64,000 bases of DNA from Leucogyrophana mollusca (GCA_021014945.1 MU266356.1:123727-187726); one strand, 5' to 3'. Positions 11,916-25,032 are shown, numbered from the stretch's first letter. Numbers and translations: made by a program. The notes: a model not told the origin generated them from the sequence alone.

Positions 11916-12795
11916 GTTGTTGAAGTAGTTCTAAGTCAAGTCGTGGTGATACTAAACTGGATGGCACAAACACAACATGTGAGTACACGCCAAGCACACG
12001 CACAGAGACCGTTTTTAGAATGAATTGACGCTCCTGCATGCACCACCGGCATGACAACCGTCCGACCGAGGCGGTGTGCAGAAACGAACGCCCAAATGCC
12101 ACATAAAAACACTACATAGGACGCTCACCAAGTGTTTCGGGAGGGCGTTGAAGAAAGCTGAGGCGTCGAAAGATCACAATTAACCTAATCGCGTTGGCGC
12201 ACGGTTGACTCTAATATATGAACAGAACCTGGGTGAGTCGTCAGTGCGCTTAGAGACCGGATTTCTTGGCGAAAAACGGATGTGAACGCGAACGTACGGC
12301 GCTGAGCGATAGCGGATATTGCGACGACGGTAAGGACAACGAGAAATAGCGAAGGACCTGTTTCTAATAGCCTCAAGGCGAATCGCAACGACGACCTGAT
12401 CAGACAGCACTGGTGCTACAGACCGGCCCTAATCCGCCAAACAACTACAAATACTATTTCAACTGCCACTTCGGCCAGGGGGGTATCATTCCGTTAATAA
12501 AAGCGCAGCTCGCTCGGTCCAAGTGTCAAGAAGGCCCGTCTATATGTGAAATCCCTAGCAAAAGATACGAAGACATAGCTAGCAGAGGCCGAACAACAGC
12601 TGCTTAGATTACAGATATTATAGAATGCATGGTCATAAAATACTTGCACATTAATGTTACAGTGTAGCCTGCGCCAAAAGGTCCAGTTATTGTGTTTTTC
12701 CGAGGTACGCAAGATGCCAAAATGTGTATATCTTCCGCTAAAGCACTTGCATAAGCCCGGCAGGAGCGAACGGTAGATGCAACAACTTGCCGCGT
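11916..12795. other. CDC42 upstream region and WD-repeat 3' flank
   Basis: Nearly 900 bp lie between the CDC42 start and the 3' end of the WD-repeat gene; both genes are on the minus strand. It probably includes the CDC42 promoter and a 5' untranslated leader. No convincing gene, tRNA or repeat was seen. Confidence 0.45.
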
Positions 12796-15700
12796 TCAGT
12801 TGTCCAGTAACGGGGGCTTCCACCATGAGAGGAGGCCTTGCTTTGTGCCGGTCACAATATGACAGTTCTCAGCACGAGTACTGCGATCAAAGCTCTGGTC
12901 ATTTCACCTCGTCAGCTTTTAAGGCTCTTCATGGGTGAATGCTGACTTACCGCAACAGCTTGCACATACTCGTCTGCGACACGGGTCAGCATGCGCAGAC
13001 TTCGCCGAGCGCGAGAACGTACCTTCCCCGTGATCTAAGCTGCAAACAACGTCACCCTTGCTTTTGTCCCACACGAGGGCGTGATTCTCCATACTCCCGA
13101 AAACGACCGCACGTCCGGTACTGGCGAAACTTGCAGCGAAACTATGTCGCTGGTCCACGGCAGGTTCACCATCTTTGGTGGTGTAGACTTGCTCAATCTT
13201 GCCCTTACTGTCGGACTGTTGAACATTCACAAGATGCGCACGACCGCCAGCTTGTGAGACCAGCACTTGTGTCCCTTGTGAGTTGATGTCCAGCCCATGC
13301 CTGCGACAGCATGTCAATGAGAGGGCAGGTAGGTTGCGAGCACACTTACACTTTGGATTTCAAGAACGTGTAGGCACGCAGCGTGCCGTTAGGTACTTGA
13401 CAATGCCACCTGCAACATGCTTAGCTTTGATATAAATGTCCATACCGCAGAACGCTCACAAGACACCGTCGCTGGTACCTCCCAGTAGTGCTTCGCCGTC
13501 TTCGACAAACCTAATTGACGTCACATTTTGCCGAAGAATAGACCTTTGCGGTTGCCACGTTCCTAGAAAATGCCGATGTCACCAGTGTTGTATCTGTCAC
13601 TCTCGAGGAGACAAACCTTTGATCCAGAGCCACACTTTCACGCCCAGTCGGGGGAAAGCAACAGCAATCCTGTCGCGCATGTACGCAAGGTCTATCGCCT
13701 CCTCTTTACCAATATCCAAGACCTTAGCATATTGCCAATGCTTTTGATTCTGGATTACGACGGCTCAGTCACATCTTTTCTTAAAGTGCTCTTTACTCAC
13801 ATTGAGAGTCCACTTGCTTATAAGGCCGTCCTGCCCAAGCGAGATCACCCCAGTATCACCGGCCATCCACGCCAACGACTTGACTGGGGAGTTATGATCC
13901 AAACGAGCAGTTTCCATATGACTTGCGTTGCTCCAGATACGTATCGATCGGTCATTGCCTAAAAGGGGGTTACGATGGTGTCGAGCGATAGATGGTAAAA
14001 TACGAACATGTTAAAGCCATTCGTAGCCCATCAGAGCTGAATGCTATCTCTCGTATACCAGGGTCATCGTTGCCTTTGATGCTTATGCGGACCGAATGTA
14101 TGCTCTCGTGTGTTGGCCAACCAAAGGCGCGTTTCCGTGGGCGCATGCCCTCAAAGTCAGAATCGGCGGCGGAGATTGCACGCTTCTTCCCTTTCCCTTT
14201 ACCATCCACAGGTGATGGAAGTGAATATTGGCTCATTCGGGTAGCACGAGTACCTGCAATTTCACAAATGAGTACAACCTGGTACCATCATGAGTGGTGT
14301 TGCTTGCCATTTCCGATTTGAAGTTGTTGCAAAGACCCAGCGACGACTTCTGGAGGGGGAGCGCGAGGAAGTCCCGGAGGATTAAAAGGGGTGCTTTGAT
14401 GAGATGTTGACCCAGAAAGCTGAGATGACGCAGAGTGGCTGGACAAACGCCCATCCAATAGTTCTATGAAAGACCGTTAGCTCACAAGGGCATAAAGCCA
14501 CGAATCTCGTGACACAGGAGTATACTGACCGTGCTTTACGGATATAGCCGGTGAAGGACTGGGATGATATACTTTTAGCGGAATTGTAGAGCTTGTGTTC
14601 GAAGAACCTGCTTCAGAGGAAGTAGCCGCTTTTGGGGCTGACAAGTTTTGACTTGAGGAGTGTAACAAGCCCGGAGGAGAAGGAGATAGGTAAGGAACAA
14701 AGTTTGAGAGCCCGGGCGGCGTTTTTGATGACCTGATACTATCGGGAGTGGGAGACCGGCGAGACAGTGGGACGTCGGGAGAACGTGCCGGAGCCTTCAC
14801 GGCCTGTGGTGACGCTGGCGGTCCCGCGGCAAATGCATGACCATTAGCCTGCCGCGTATGCGGCCACCCGCTCCCGACAATCACTCGTTTTTTGGTGGCC
14901 GGCTGCTGCAACGGCGTCGCGATCGTAGACGGCTTTTCACCTCGATACGGATGAACAGGATGTGACGGTCGGATGTTTAGAGGGTTTGATATCGACCCTG
15001 TTGAGCTGAATGAAAGCCGGTGATCGCTCGATGAGGATACACGACTATAGCTGGCATCACCATTCGCAGGCTTCTGTGGGAATGATGAAGCTATCACTGT
15101 ATCTGTCGGCCGAGGCGGTAAGGTACGAGGAGCAGGCTGACTGCGACTTTGTGAAAGGGTCGATGTAGAAGCTAGCATTGGGGGCGCAATAAGGGCCTTG
15201 GAGGGGACAGGACTATTCGCTTTATAACCAGATGGCGGAACGGCATCAGACTTTGGCAGACTCTCTGAAGCAGACTGCGAAGGCGCCGAGATGCCGACAC
15301 ACAGAGGGCCAGGAGACAATTTGGTTTCAGCTGGCCCTACAGAGCTGGGCGACACTGCCATGGGCTGTGATGATATGACGTTGAGCATCATATCTAGTGA
15401 TGAGTGTTGGGCTTACCTGGGCGGCAGCGGCTGCTGATGGCTCCGAAGTAGCATGTCCTGATTGCATCTTTTGGACAGTGAGACTACCTGGGGATCCCAC
15501 GAATTCAGTCATAAACCCGCCCGAAACAAATGGATTCTGTATGACTGGTTTCCGTGGTGCTGCTACTGGTGGCGGATTCGGTGCAACAGCGGGCTTGCTG
15601 TCTACAGTCATGCTTGGAAGGCTAGGTGCCTCAGGTTGGTGGTTGGATAATGGCAGTTCCAGTGAGTTTTGTTTGGATGTTTCCTGCACCACGTTTGTCA

Positions 15701-16842
15701 ACGGCTCTGCCCGAGCCGACGACCCAGTGATAAACCCTGGAATGTCAGAGCTCAGAGAAGATGACGGAGATTGAAGGTCCATATCGTCCGGGGTCGAAGA
15801 GGCAGAAAACGCCTCAGCCTGTTGACTGATCGGATCTTTGGAGGATCCAATAGCCTGTTCTTTACCTGGCAAGGTTTGCGAGGCGGCCATAGGATTGTCG
15901 ATAGAACGATTTGATGGCTCTGTGGTGAGAGGACTTACATACCCTGGGGAATCTGCGGGGCGGTCAAGGAGGGGTGATTGTGGTGGTGAGCTCCACTCTG
16001 AACCAAGACTCATAGGCGACAGACTACCCAAACGATCATCCTCGGGTATCTACCATACTTAAGGACACACAGATAAAGACGGAAGTGGGTCACTTACAGA
16101 TATATCACCAGGTGGAGATGTGAGAATTTTCTCCAGCGGAGGTGTGCGTCGCACCGGGGTACCAACAACAAGCGGGAAAGGCGTTTTCTCTGAAGCAAGT
16201 GGGGTAGGAAGGATGGAGAGGAGAGGGGACGCTGCGATGTTTGCTTGCACAGAAGTGGTAGTCACCAATGGTTGAGCTTGAACACCCACAGATGCGTGTG
16301 AGGGAAATATTGGTAGTGGGAGTGGGGCACTCTCTACAATCGATGAGACAAATATATCCTTAGACGGCCAACTATGAACTTCGCAAACACTCACCATCCA
16401 GCGAGCTCACCTGCTGAAACTGCTTTGTCCAAGTTCTTCTCATCTTCGGCGGAACAGCCTGGACAGATGGCAAGTCAAGAGGGTCATCTTCAGCAACCTG
16501 CGTTTCTATCTCTGCTTCTGAGCTTGTTTCAGAGTCGAAGAGGTCCCCTTCGAATATAACCGCCTGGTCTGTGAAGGTCCCGTCATCGGAGGCCACCGCT
16601 AGCAAAATCTCCTTTCCTGGTTTCACCTCGATCCTCTTCTGCGCAAAAAGGCTAAAGTATGCGACAGGACCCTTCCCATCTCCGGCACTCGAATTGTCAG
16701 AAAGCTCAACGCGTCTTAGAACGACGTGCGCTTTCTGGCTAGCTCCGTGCTTTCGAAACCGTAGGGACCCCTTTACGCCGAGGACTGAGGCTACGGTGGG
16801 AGCTGTCGTTTGAGCCGAAGAATCGCTACTGGAGTCATCCAT
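12796..16842 (-). CDS. Large WD-repeat protein with long disordered middle
   Basis: This is a many-exon gene from the ATG at 16842 (MDDSSSDSSAQ) to a TGA at 12796 (ending GLLSWWKPPLLDN). The N-terminal 150 residues form a compact block with a basic motif (KGSLRFRKHGASQKA) and an acidic end. About 600 residues of Ser/Pro-rich low complexity follow (exons near 14477-16397). A short nuclear-type basic patch (GKGKGKKRA) precedes the C-terminal beta-propeller, whose repeats are visible as IREIAFSSDG, SNASHMETARLDHNSPVKSLAWM, VTSIRFVEDGEALLGG and HALVWDKSKGDVVCSLDHG. It is a conserved-looking basidiomycete protein that I cannot name. A nuclear scaffold role is an inference from the basic patch and propeller. 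Exact exon borders in the Ser-rich part are uncertain. Confidence 0.78.
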
Positions 16843-17306
16843 TGGACCAGCAATAGGCAGCCTGGTCCTCCGAGATAGAGATGAACCGTCCAGGGTACAG
16901 AGGCGAAACTCTTGGTGTAAGGGCGTGTTACGGGTGATATCTAACTTTGCAAAGGTCTCTCATGAAACATCAGTCCATGGACCGAGAGTCCGCGTGGACA
17001 ACATGGACCAGTTTCGCGGAGTTCGACACTGACTTTGAATCGTACTAGCTAGCTGAATGCAACTATATATCATCGTAAAAAGTTCACTATTGGGGAGGAC
17101 GTATGGTTTGTAGGAAGATCTATCCGGCGAGTGACCAAGGAAGAGTGTGACCCATCTCAACGTGGTGATGAGGTGGCTGCCTCGGCTGAAAAAAACGTGG
17201 CACATGGGAGGCGAAACCTAAGCATGGTGACGACTGGTAGAGAACTTTTACGATCATGTAAAAGGCCGCTATCAGTTCGTCCCAAGACACAAGCGCAGGA
17301 TGCCAG
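16843..17306. other. Intergenic, WD-repeat gene promoter and Dicer 3' flank
   Basis: This stretch holds upstream sequence of the WD-repeat gene and downstream sequence of Dicer. A minus-strand frame continuing beyond the Dicer stop has no recognisable ending, so I stop the gene at 17307. Confidence 0.4.
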
Positions 17307-20300
17307 TTAGTCATATACCTCCGCGTCATCCAAAACATTTTCGTCATATGCCTCTGGTTCGTCGCGAGCGTTCGTCAGATCTTCGACTAGCTTTTGTTTG
17401 GCTATATTTGCGAATCCTTCTTCAGTCTCGTCCGCAGATGGGTTGGATTCAACCGGGTTCTCTGGGAAGGATTCTCTCGGCGGAAGCTCCAGAACTTTCA
17501 TGCAATCGCATAATTTGGCCAGACACCTGTCAGAGGACGCGTCGTCCAAGAGAATGCGCGCCCTCTCTGCCGCAAGGCCTTTTGATAGCGGGAGGTTCGC
17601 GGCAGTGATAGGGCCAATCACCACAACATCGTGGACGACCACCGAGATGCTGTCATTGCGACGCATGTCAGCGCTGCTCTGGCTTTTCCTATAGGAGAAA
17701 TGCCAGCATAAGTACACCGCGCAATTGTGCACGGAAAAACACTTGCTGGAAGCTGATCCGCCTGCAACCCGCACATGCGGCCCAGATCATCAGTTCTGAC
17801 ACAGGATCTCGAGGGAGGTCGGTGGTAAGGATCTCTAGGATATCGCTCATCACGAACTCGACGATAGCTGCTGTCTTCTCGAAGTTGTACGCAGTATCAA
17901 CCAGTACGGCACCAATGACACTCTCCAAGACGTCGCTGAGTGCTTTGGGAGGATCATATTTCCATCCCTTATTGACGGCATCTTCAGCAGTAAGTGACTC
18001 GAGGAGCGGCACGTGTCTGTTGATGGTTGTGCTCAGTTCGACATTATTGATAAGAAGGTGCTTGTGTAGGCTGAGACGTTTCACCGACACTGATGCGAGC
18101 GTCGGTCCACAAACCGCACGAGACCGTGCAGCGGACAGCTGACCCGACGTCGCTTCGGGAAATTTGTCGAATAGATACCTCATGACGACCAAATCAATCA
18201 TAGCTGGAAAACAAGATTAGGCAACGCAGAAAATTCACGACATTTTGGACGTACCATCACCTAAGAACTCCAGACGCTGGTACGACGGTCCTGAGGACGT
18301 CACGAATGAAGGGTGCGTTGCCGCCTCAACTAAGAGATCACCGCGATGGAACTCATATCCGAGATTAGCTTGTAAGTCTGCGAAAAGAGGTGGAGCGCGT
18401 GATGGCTCTGGCTGGCGACCATAGCGGAACGACCAAGGGAGGGCACCACCAAACGTCATACCCAAGGCATCCCCCGTGCGAAGCGCCATGTCAATCCCTC
18501 CATGCAAGAAGGCTGCGCCTAATGTGGCTTCCATACAGTCTTGCAAACTTCTACGGGGGAACTCCCTACGTGCGTGGCGAGCTGGCCTTGTGAAGGGGTC
18601 CAATAAGTCTGCGCCCTCTGGAACGACATAACGCCAGCTGTGGAGACTTTGCCCTTCCGAAGTCAGGAACCTTTCCAGGCCTATCTCTTTCGCGCGCGCT
18701 AACAGGGTGCGATTCGAGATGCTGCTTTGACGTAGCTGGGAAAGCTGCCCTTCGTGTCGATGAGGGTATTTGTTCATCACATGAACAGTGGTTGCGAGCT
18801 TCAGCACGGAGTCTCCAAGCGTCTCAAGACGCTGATTATTCCAGGTGGCGCTGGTGGTAGGTAAAGTTGAAGCTTCGATGAGCAAATCGTCCGGAATGGG
18901 AGGCAATCCGAGCTCCAACCGCTCTTGACGAGCACGATACACGTCGCTGACGCGGCGACATATCCTGGGTAACATAAGGAATGTACGGTACAGGTTTTCT
19001 GAGAAGTGTGTGCGTCGGCATGCACCAAGGGGTACGAGGAAGCCAGTAGAAGCGCTGTGACGCTTGTACTTGTCGATGTCCTGCAGCCGATCAGCAGGTC
19101 GGTACAGTCCGGACGGATGACGGGGCAAATACGAGACTTCGATGAGGGGGCAATTGGTCGGAACGAAAGCTTCCCGATTCTTCCTCGTCCATCTCTGTAC
19201 GAAGAACTCCTGGTAGGTCGAACATATGGCCTCACGAGTGTACGGAGGAGGGATCGATAGTGCGGTAAGGTCGTGCCGGATGTTGCGTAGGATTAAGGCG
19301 CGACCATATTGGTTGCTGTTCATTATCATCGTGTGTCCGTAATCTTTCTCGGTGACATCCTTCCAGTTGTATGTTCCGTAAGGGTCAGTGACCACTTGTT
19401 GGACATTGTCAAAATCGATGTGATTGTCGGAAGTGAGAGGGACCAGAAAGCAGGTCAGCGGGAGGGGTATTGGTCGCCCAGTGATGCAAAACCATGTGCC
19501 CATCGTCGTGAAATCGTTGAGCATCTTCACCTTCTCCCATTTTTCGTCAGCAGGAAAATTCACCTCGTGAAAATAGCGCAGCGTAGCGACGCAACCATCG
19601 CTCGTGATCTCTACTGGGGGTAACTCCGTCCCAGTAACCAAACCCGCAACATCGACACCATCGATGGATATAACATGCAATCGTAATATCGGCCCTAGAG
19701 TCCACGGATCCCTCACCGACACATTCATGATGTCTGGTACCTCACTCATATCCGCAATCTTCCTCCCGTCCGCATCTTCCGTGTTGCGCCCTTTGGCATT
19801 CGTTGAAGGCAGCAGATAGTCATCAAATACATCCATCTTGTGCAACTCTTTGACCGCCAGAAATGCAACCGCACGTTTCGCCTCTCGTTTCGAGCACCGC
19901 TCGGGCCCGCGGAAGATGAGGCGATCGATCGGTAAAGGGAGACTGGATGGGAGTTCCACGATTGCAGCATAATCCCCTGAGTACCTGGGTATAGCGGCCG
20001 GAGTGTATGCATCGTGGGGTATGAGCGAACAAAGGTAGTTCAGCAGGCCGATTGCAGAACCGTATGTGAGGACAGCCCCAGTGGACGGCACTATATACCG
20101 TTCGCGAGCTGCGAGATCCGTAGGATCTTCTTCCTCTATCTCACCTTCTTCTGATTCCTCGTCTGAGTCTGGAGTCACAGGTTGTGTTGGATTTTCTCGA
20201 GATTGGTACACGCGCTTGAGCTCGGGTTCACTCTCGAGAAAGACTTTGTAGCGATCTAAATGGGCGGCGTGACCGGCTTGTACCATGATGACGAAGGTAG

Positions 20301-22038
20301 AAGTCTTTGTTCGTGCGCGGCCACGCGATTGAACGTATCCTACCATGTGATGGAGAGGATCAAATCGGATAACAATATCGCAAGCCTGACACAATGCTGT
20401 CAATAAGTAATCCATCTTGCACTGATCAGGCTCGGAACGTACTGGAAAGTCGAGACCTTCTTCAGCAACGGATGTAGCAACAACTGGGGCAGTGATTTTT
20501 AGGTGCCTATAGCGGGCGCAAGCAAAAGGTCACTTACGAAGGTTCAAGCTGCCATCCCTGAAACCTCTCACAATATCCTGCTGCCTCGCAAGCCCCATAC
20601 CTTTCGTGCTCGCAGATGCAGCCTGTTTTCCGCGATGATTATGACCTGAGCCGTGGCCAACCAACTCCGCACACCGAATGCGACCACGAAGTTCTGGTAT
20701 GCACGAGAGAATCTTCGCCAGGCACGCCGCAATCTGGCGCTGCTCGACGAAGATAATCCCGTGGAACGTCTCCGAGTGGTGCTCGAGCAGAACTTCAGCT
20801 AGGGCTTTGACTTTCGGTGAGCACCACGCCAGAGGCACAGGAATGGGTACAGCAAGAGGACTGGCTGGGTCTTCAAAGAATGCGCTATACTCAGAGAGGA
20901 TGGAGTCGATTTGCTCAAGATTGGGCGGAATATCGAAGGTGCGTTTCGGGTCCATGCGGTAGTATGCATCGTCGTCGAATCCAACGGGCTCGCTCTCCTT
21001 TGCGGCAGCCTCTAAATCGTTTAGTATCTGCAACACCCGCCCTTTAACATCATGGTAGAGAAATAGGTCAGCGCAGTAGGGACCGAGGCTGTTTCGTGTA
21101 GCATGATATTTCATTTCAAGTTTGTCCCAGGGCAGATCGATGTCGTGATCGAATAATGAAAGGCAATCCCACAGAGACGGGTGGAGGTAGAGGTAGTTCT
21201 CGGGGGACGGGAAGTACTCTTTGATTATCTGAGTCCGGTTGTGTCAAACCAACATAGTGATACTTGGCTGAAGCACTGACCTCTGCAGGCCGTGGAGAGT
21301 TTTCTAGTAGCTCAGAGACGTGTTCACGCACAGCTATGACAGTCGCGTCGAGATTCTTTTCTAGTGTTAGAAGAGATCCCTCCGCGTCCTTGGGGTTCCA
21401 GATGGGAGAAGCAGTCATGCCGAATACCTTGGGTCGTTCATACGAAGGAATTTGGAAGTATTCGCGCATGATACCATTGTAAGCATGATTCTTCCGCGTG
21501 TGATGACACTCGTCAAATATAATCAGAGAAACCTGTCAGTATTGTTTCGGTAAGCAGGCATCATCGACATGATATGAGTATGATTGGCCTTTTCGATCCT
21601 CCAATGCGAATGCGTTAGGATGTTCAGAAAGATTTGGGCTGCGTCGTGACGGCTCAGGATGTAAATGACCAGTACCGGAAGCTGCTCACCAGTCATGACA
21701 ACCACATCTGACTCCTCGAATGATTTCTTCCAGTTAGCCCGGTCTGTGAGCTCAAGATCCAAAGAGCCGTGGAACTTTTTGACGCGTAGCGGGGTATGGG
21801 CAACGATGAAGTTCGCCTGCTGCTCTACAAGCGCAACTTTCGGCACGAGGAAGACGATCACCTTATTTCGCGCCTTTTCCTGCAGCACTATCCATTTGAT
21901 GAGTAGAATACTGATAAATGTCTTTCCGCTCCCTGTATCGAGTGCCGCGATGACGTTGGTTTCCTGTGCGCGACGAAAAATCTCCTCTTGATACTTTCGG
22001 GGAAGGATTACCTCGTTGACGATTTGTGGAACTGTCAT
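17307..22038 (-). CDS. Dicer-like ribonuclease III
   Basis: This is a complete multi-exon Dicer of about 1,450-1,500 residues, starting MTVPQIVNEVILPRKYQ. Order of parts: DExD/H helicase with Walker A DTGSGKT and box II DECH; helicase C domain with VATSVAEEGLDF and motif VI QSRGRART; an acidic linker; the Dicer dimerisation fold; a PAZ-like region (around YNWKDVTEKDYG); RNase IIIa (RLETLGDSVLKL, then DCMEATLGAAF); RNase IIIb (RLEFLGDAMIDL, split by an intron near 18236, then DVLESVIGAVL). The acidic catalytic residues of both RNase III domains are present, so the enzyme should be active. Role: processing of long dsRNA into small RNAs for RNA silencing. The helicase intron that removes GTGAGCAGC restores the conserved MTAQIFLNIL. 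The C-terminal end after the second RNase III domain is less certain. Confidence 0.95.
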
Positions 22039-22256
22039 TTCAGATCGTAAAGGCGGAAAGAAAGAGTTGCTAGAAACAGGTTTCTGCGTGGGGCATTATA
22101 TGTCGTGGAGGATCGTTAAGAAAAGCACACGCGAGAGGTTGAGGTACGAGGGCTGAATCTGATCTGATTACAAGCGCTAATCCCATGCTAATCTTGGACA
22201 ACATTTTGCACAGTAGCTGGTAGCTGCGCCGCTGCAATTGCAACTCTCCTTCTACC
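22039..22256. promoter_or_regulatory. Shared bidirectional promoter, Dicer and PLP2-type gene
   Basis: 218 bp lie between the divergent start codons at 22038 (minus) and 22257 (plus). It must hold both core promoters. No strong TATA box was seen. Confidence 0.55.
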
Positions 22257-23237
22257 ATGGCAGTCAACCCGAACGAAGATACAGAATTGTAAGTGTACAG
22301 CTCATTTTTGAACTATCATGCATAAAGAGCCCCGTCAGTAATGACGCCCTCCGCAAGTATGGTATCATCCCTCCAAAAGAGACCGCGCCTCCATCCCCGT
22401 CTCCTCCAGCATCGCCGCAGCTTGAGGACGTCCTCGATGAATTTACCTCCGATGAATTGTTGGAGCTCGGCGAAGATGTGAAAGATGACGAACTTGAGCG
22501 CACCATCAACGCGTATCGCAGGCAGCGCATTGCAGATGATCGAAAAGAGCAGAAACGGGCACGATTCGGCAGAGTGTATCCGATCGGCAGGGAGGATTAC
22601 ACTAGGGAGGTCACAGAAGCAAGTAAAATCAACGACGAAGACGACGACGAAGAGAAAGGAACAGGAGTCATCTGTTTCCTGTATAAAGACGGGTGAGCTG
22701 CACCGTCCCCTCTGGACTAATGTATCTTTATGTTAATACCAGGATAGAATACCCCGCAGTGATCGTACCTTTGGTCACATACGCACCCTTGCTGAACGGC
22801 ATCCACGATCGAAGTTTGTGTCCATTGTGGGCAACAAATGCATTCAAGACCTTCCCGACTCCCGGGTACCCATGCTTATAATATATCGTAAAGGTGAAAT
22901 ACGAAATCAGCTCATATCCTGGGGTGCAGACAAAGAACGACAGCTTGAGGGTGAGTAGGATCCTCTGTGGATGTTGCCCACAATGCTGATACAAGAGGCG
23001 ATGGTAGAGCTGGAAGCGATACTCATGTTATGTGATGCTATCGACCTGCCAGAACATGGTCGACCAGGGGAGGGTCGAGGACAAGAGGAAAATAGCTCCG
23101 ATGAAGAAGACGACGGCGACCCATCATCTCGCATGCGCTCGGCAGCGACAGGCGTGAACGTTCGTGCCCCAAAAAACATACGAGGGCCAGCGAAGAAAGG
23201 TGACGACTCGGACTCGGACTTTGAGTTCGATATGTAA
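22257..23237 (+). CDS. PLP2: Phosducin-like protein, PLP2/PhLP2 type
   Basis: The spliced protein begins MAVNPNEDTEFNDALRKYG, the hallmark NPNEDTEWND start of phosducin-like protein 2. The first intron follows the codon split TT|T. An acidic helical region (DELLELGEDVKDDELERTI) and RFGRVYPIGREDYTREVT precede the thioredoxin fold (GVICFLYKDG, SKFVSIVGNKCIQDLPDSRVP). The tail is acidic and ends DSDSDFEFDM. The second intron uses the acceptor GATAG, not the CAG five bases earlier, because only the former keeps frame. Role: cofactor of the CCT/TRiC chaperonin for actin, tubulin and G-beta folding, in the cytosol. Length is about 250 residues, normal for the family. Confidence 0.92.
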
Positions 23238-23555
23238 TTTTGGAACCATTTTACCGCACTGGTAAGCGTGTAAAATGGTGGACATTTCCGTAGCGTATCA
23301 TATCCAGCGTATAATGCATGACTCCAGAGAATGCACCACTTTCAGATGCCATACGGGCACGTCCAAGCTCTATTCATTTTATGCGTTATCGGTGGGTTGC
23401 TTCAGTTCAACATATCCAGTCGAGAAGACATCCGCCATTCGGTGATCGCAGTTCCCATATTCGTGCAGGAGTCGCCTCAACGCAGTGTCCCAGAAGACCA
23501 AGAGAAGAAGAAATAGATTTTTATGTCCAATTGGACAGTACAGTATTTCCAAGGA
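23238..23555. other. Intergenic, convergent 3' flanks
   Basis: This is the 3' space between the PLP2-type gene and the convergent lysine/glutamate-rich gene. Nothing else was seen. Confidence 0.5.
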
Positions 23556-24341
23556 TTACGGGGCAGCCTCAACATTGTCTTCTCCCTCTCCCTTCTCTTC
23601 AGTCGGAGCTACCTCCTCCTGGTCCTTAACCGCCTCTTCCTGCGTGGTTTCTCCGTTTTCGGCTTCATCGGGTTTCTTGGGCTCCTCCTCCGCTTTCTCC
23701 GTCTCCTCCTCCTTTCCCTCTTCCCCGTCATCTTTGGCGTCTTTGCTCCCAATGACCGTGGCATTAATTCTGCGCCCAAAAATCAGTATCCGGTCCTACC
23801 CCTAAACCTTCTCACGAAAGTACTACTCACGTCAACATGACATGAACGGTCTCCTTCTCCCCGCCCTCTTGACCGGGCAGCTCAATCGTAAGCCTCTTGT
23901 TCCCCTTCCACCCAAAACTCCCTGTGGCAAACGAGCTAGGGACGAGTGACGTGGTCCCCACAAACCCCGGATCCACTTGTGCGACAGGGACGGACTCGTC
24001 GTCTGGGATGCTAGGGGGTGTGTGCGTAATGTTCACATGCAAAGGCAAGGCGCGCGCCTTGAACGCCGTGGTGCTCATTGACGTCTTCGGTGCGGCGTGA
24101 GCGGCTGCGTAGGAATAGGAGGGGGGCCAACGACCAACCTTTAGCCGTGCTGCGCCTTTAGCTTGCTTCCCAGCGTTCTTCGGGCTCTTGGTGCTTTCCG
24201 TTTTCGCAACCTTTGCGCTGCCGCCGCTACGCGTCTCGCGCTTCTCGGCAGTCTCATCAGCAGTACGTTTCCTTCCTGCTCGTCGAGTGGTCAGCCCCAG
24301 AAACATTGTGGGTAGCGGCTGCAGTGGCACTCACCAGCCAT
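23556..24341 (-). CDS. Basic/acidic bipartite protein, probably nuclear
   Basis: Three exons are joined: a 7-base first coding exon (ATG at 24341, giving MA plus a split Gly), a long middle exon, and a last exon ending NVEAAP. The N-terminal 60 residues are strongly basic (GRKRTADETAEKRETRSGG, many Lys). A central folded-looking domain contains ALPLHVNITHTPPSIPDDE, VGTTSLVPSSFATGSFGW and KRLTIELPGQ. The tail is a run of Glu/Lys/Ala-rich acidic residues. The layout resembles a chromatin- or nucleolus-associated protein, but I do not recognise the domain, so function is not assigned. The short first exon is supported by a good GTGAGT donor and frame continuity. Confidence 0.72.
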
Positions 24342-24666
24342 ATTGCGAGGTAAGTGTGAGATAGAAGATAATAATATGGGATAGATAAAAGAAAATGGGG
24401 TTTTGGAGGTCTTGGTGGTAGTAGCAAAAGCTTATGGCTCTTTTATTACGCTGTCAAAGCAACAACCGCTCTAAAATACCCACTCGATCATAATCCATTC
24501 CACGGCGGTGGTCATTGGACAGCTCGTGACGTCACGCGCCGCCACGCCACAGGCGCGCTTTGACCTCCGTGGTTCCAAATTCCTCAACAAAAAATATTTC
24601 CGACATTTCCCACTGAGACATCGATGAAAATAACATGGATTGAGTGAAACGAACGGCATGTCACGA
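24342..24666. other. Intergenic, upstream of the bipartite protein gene
   Basis: AT-rich at the left, no gene seen. It probably holds the promoter of the minus-strand gene ending at 23556. Confidence 0.4.
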
Positions 24667-25032
24667 CTACAAGATCAAGAACGGCTTATCATCAACAGAG
24701 AACACCAACTTTTTGCACTCGGTCTCAACAACGGCTCTGAAGGGGTAAGGCTCAAGGTAGCCCCCAACAACACCTGTAAACTTCTGTTCAGCGCTGAGCA
24801 AGCATTGTGAAGAAGACAGTATACCTGGTAACCGGAAACGCGATGCATCATGCCCCTTCAAATACTTAACGATGGGCATCCTCATCCCCCTTTCCTTTGC
24901 ACAAAGCAACTCAGCACACGCCTCTTCCGTCGTGGACACATTGGCCACAGAGTCCGCACAACTTGTCTGGTCTCCAAAACCATTCTCCTCTCCGCACCCA
25001 CATCCCCCCTCCGCCCCGCCCGGCGTACCCAT
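24667..25032 (-). CDS. Possible small gene, about 100-120 aa
   Basis: An open frame begins MGTPGGAEGG at 25032 and ends DDKPFLIL. An internal GTATAC-to-TTTACAG intron could be removed to give the smooth join RFRLPG-VVGGYLEPYPFRA. The sequence has mixed, protein-like composition (VKYLKGHDASRFR, VVETECKKLVFSVDD) and the 5' part is Gly/Cys-rich. It lies on the same strand 34 bp downstream of the eRF1 stop, so it could equally be 3' untranslated sequence of that gene. I do not recognise the product. Confidence 0.3.
   Translation of the reverse strand: MGTPGGAEGGCGCGEENGFGDQTSCADSVANVSTTEEACAELLCAKERGMRMPIVKYLKGHDASRFRLPGILSSSQCLLSAEQKFTGVVGGYLEPYPFRAVVETECKKLVFSVDDKPFLIL

Noticed and set aside
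14477..16031. Ser/Pro-rich minus-strand frames as separate genes
   Set aside because: They join through short introns to the N-block at 16842 and the propeller, so one gene is more likely.
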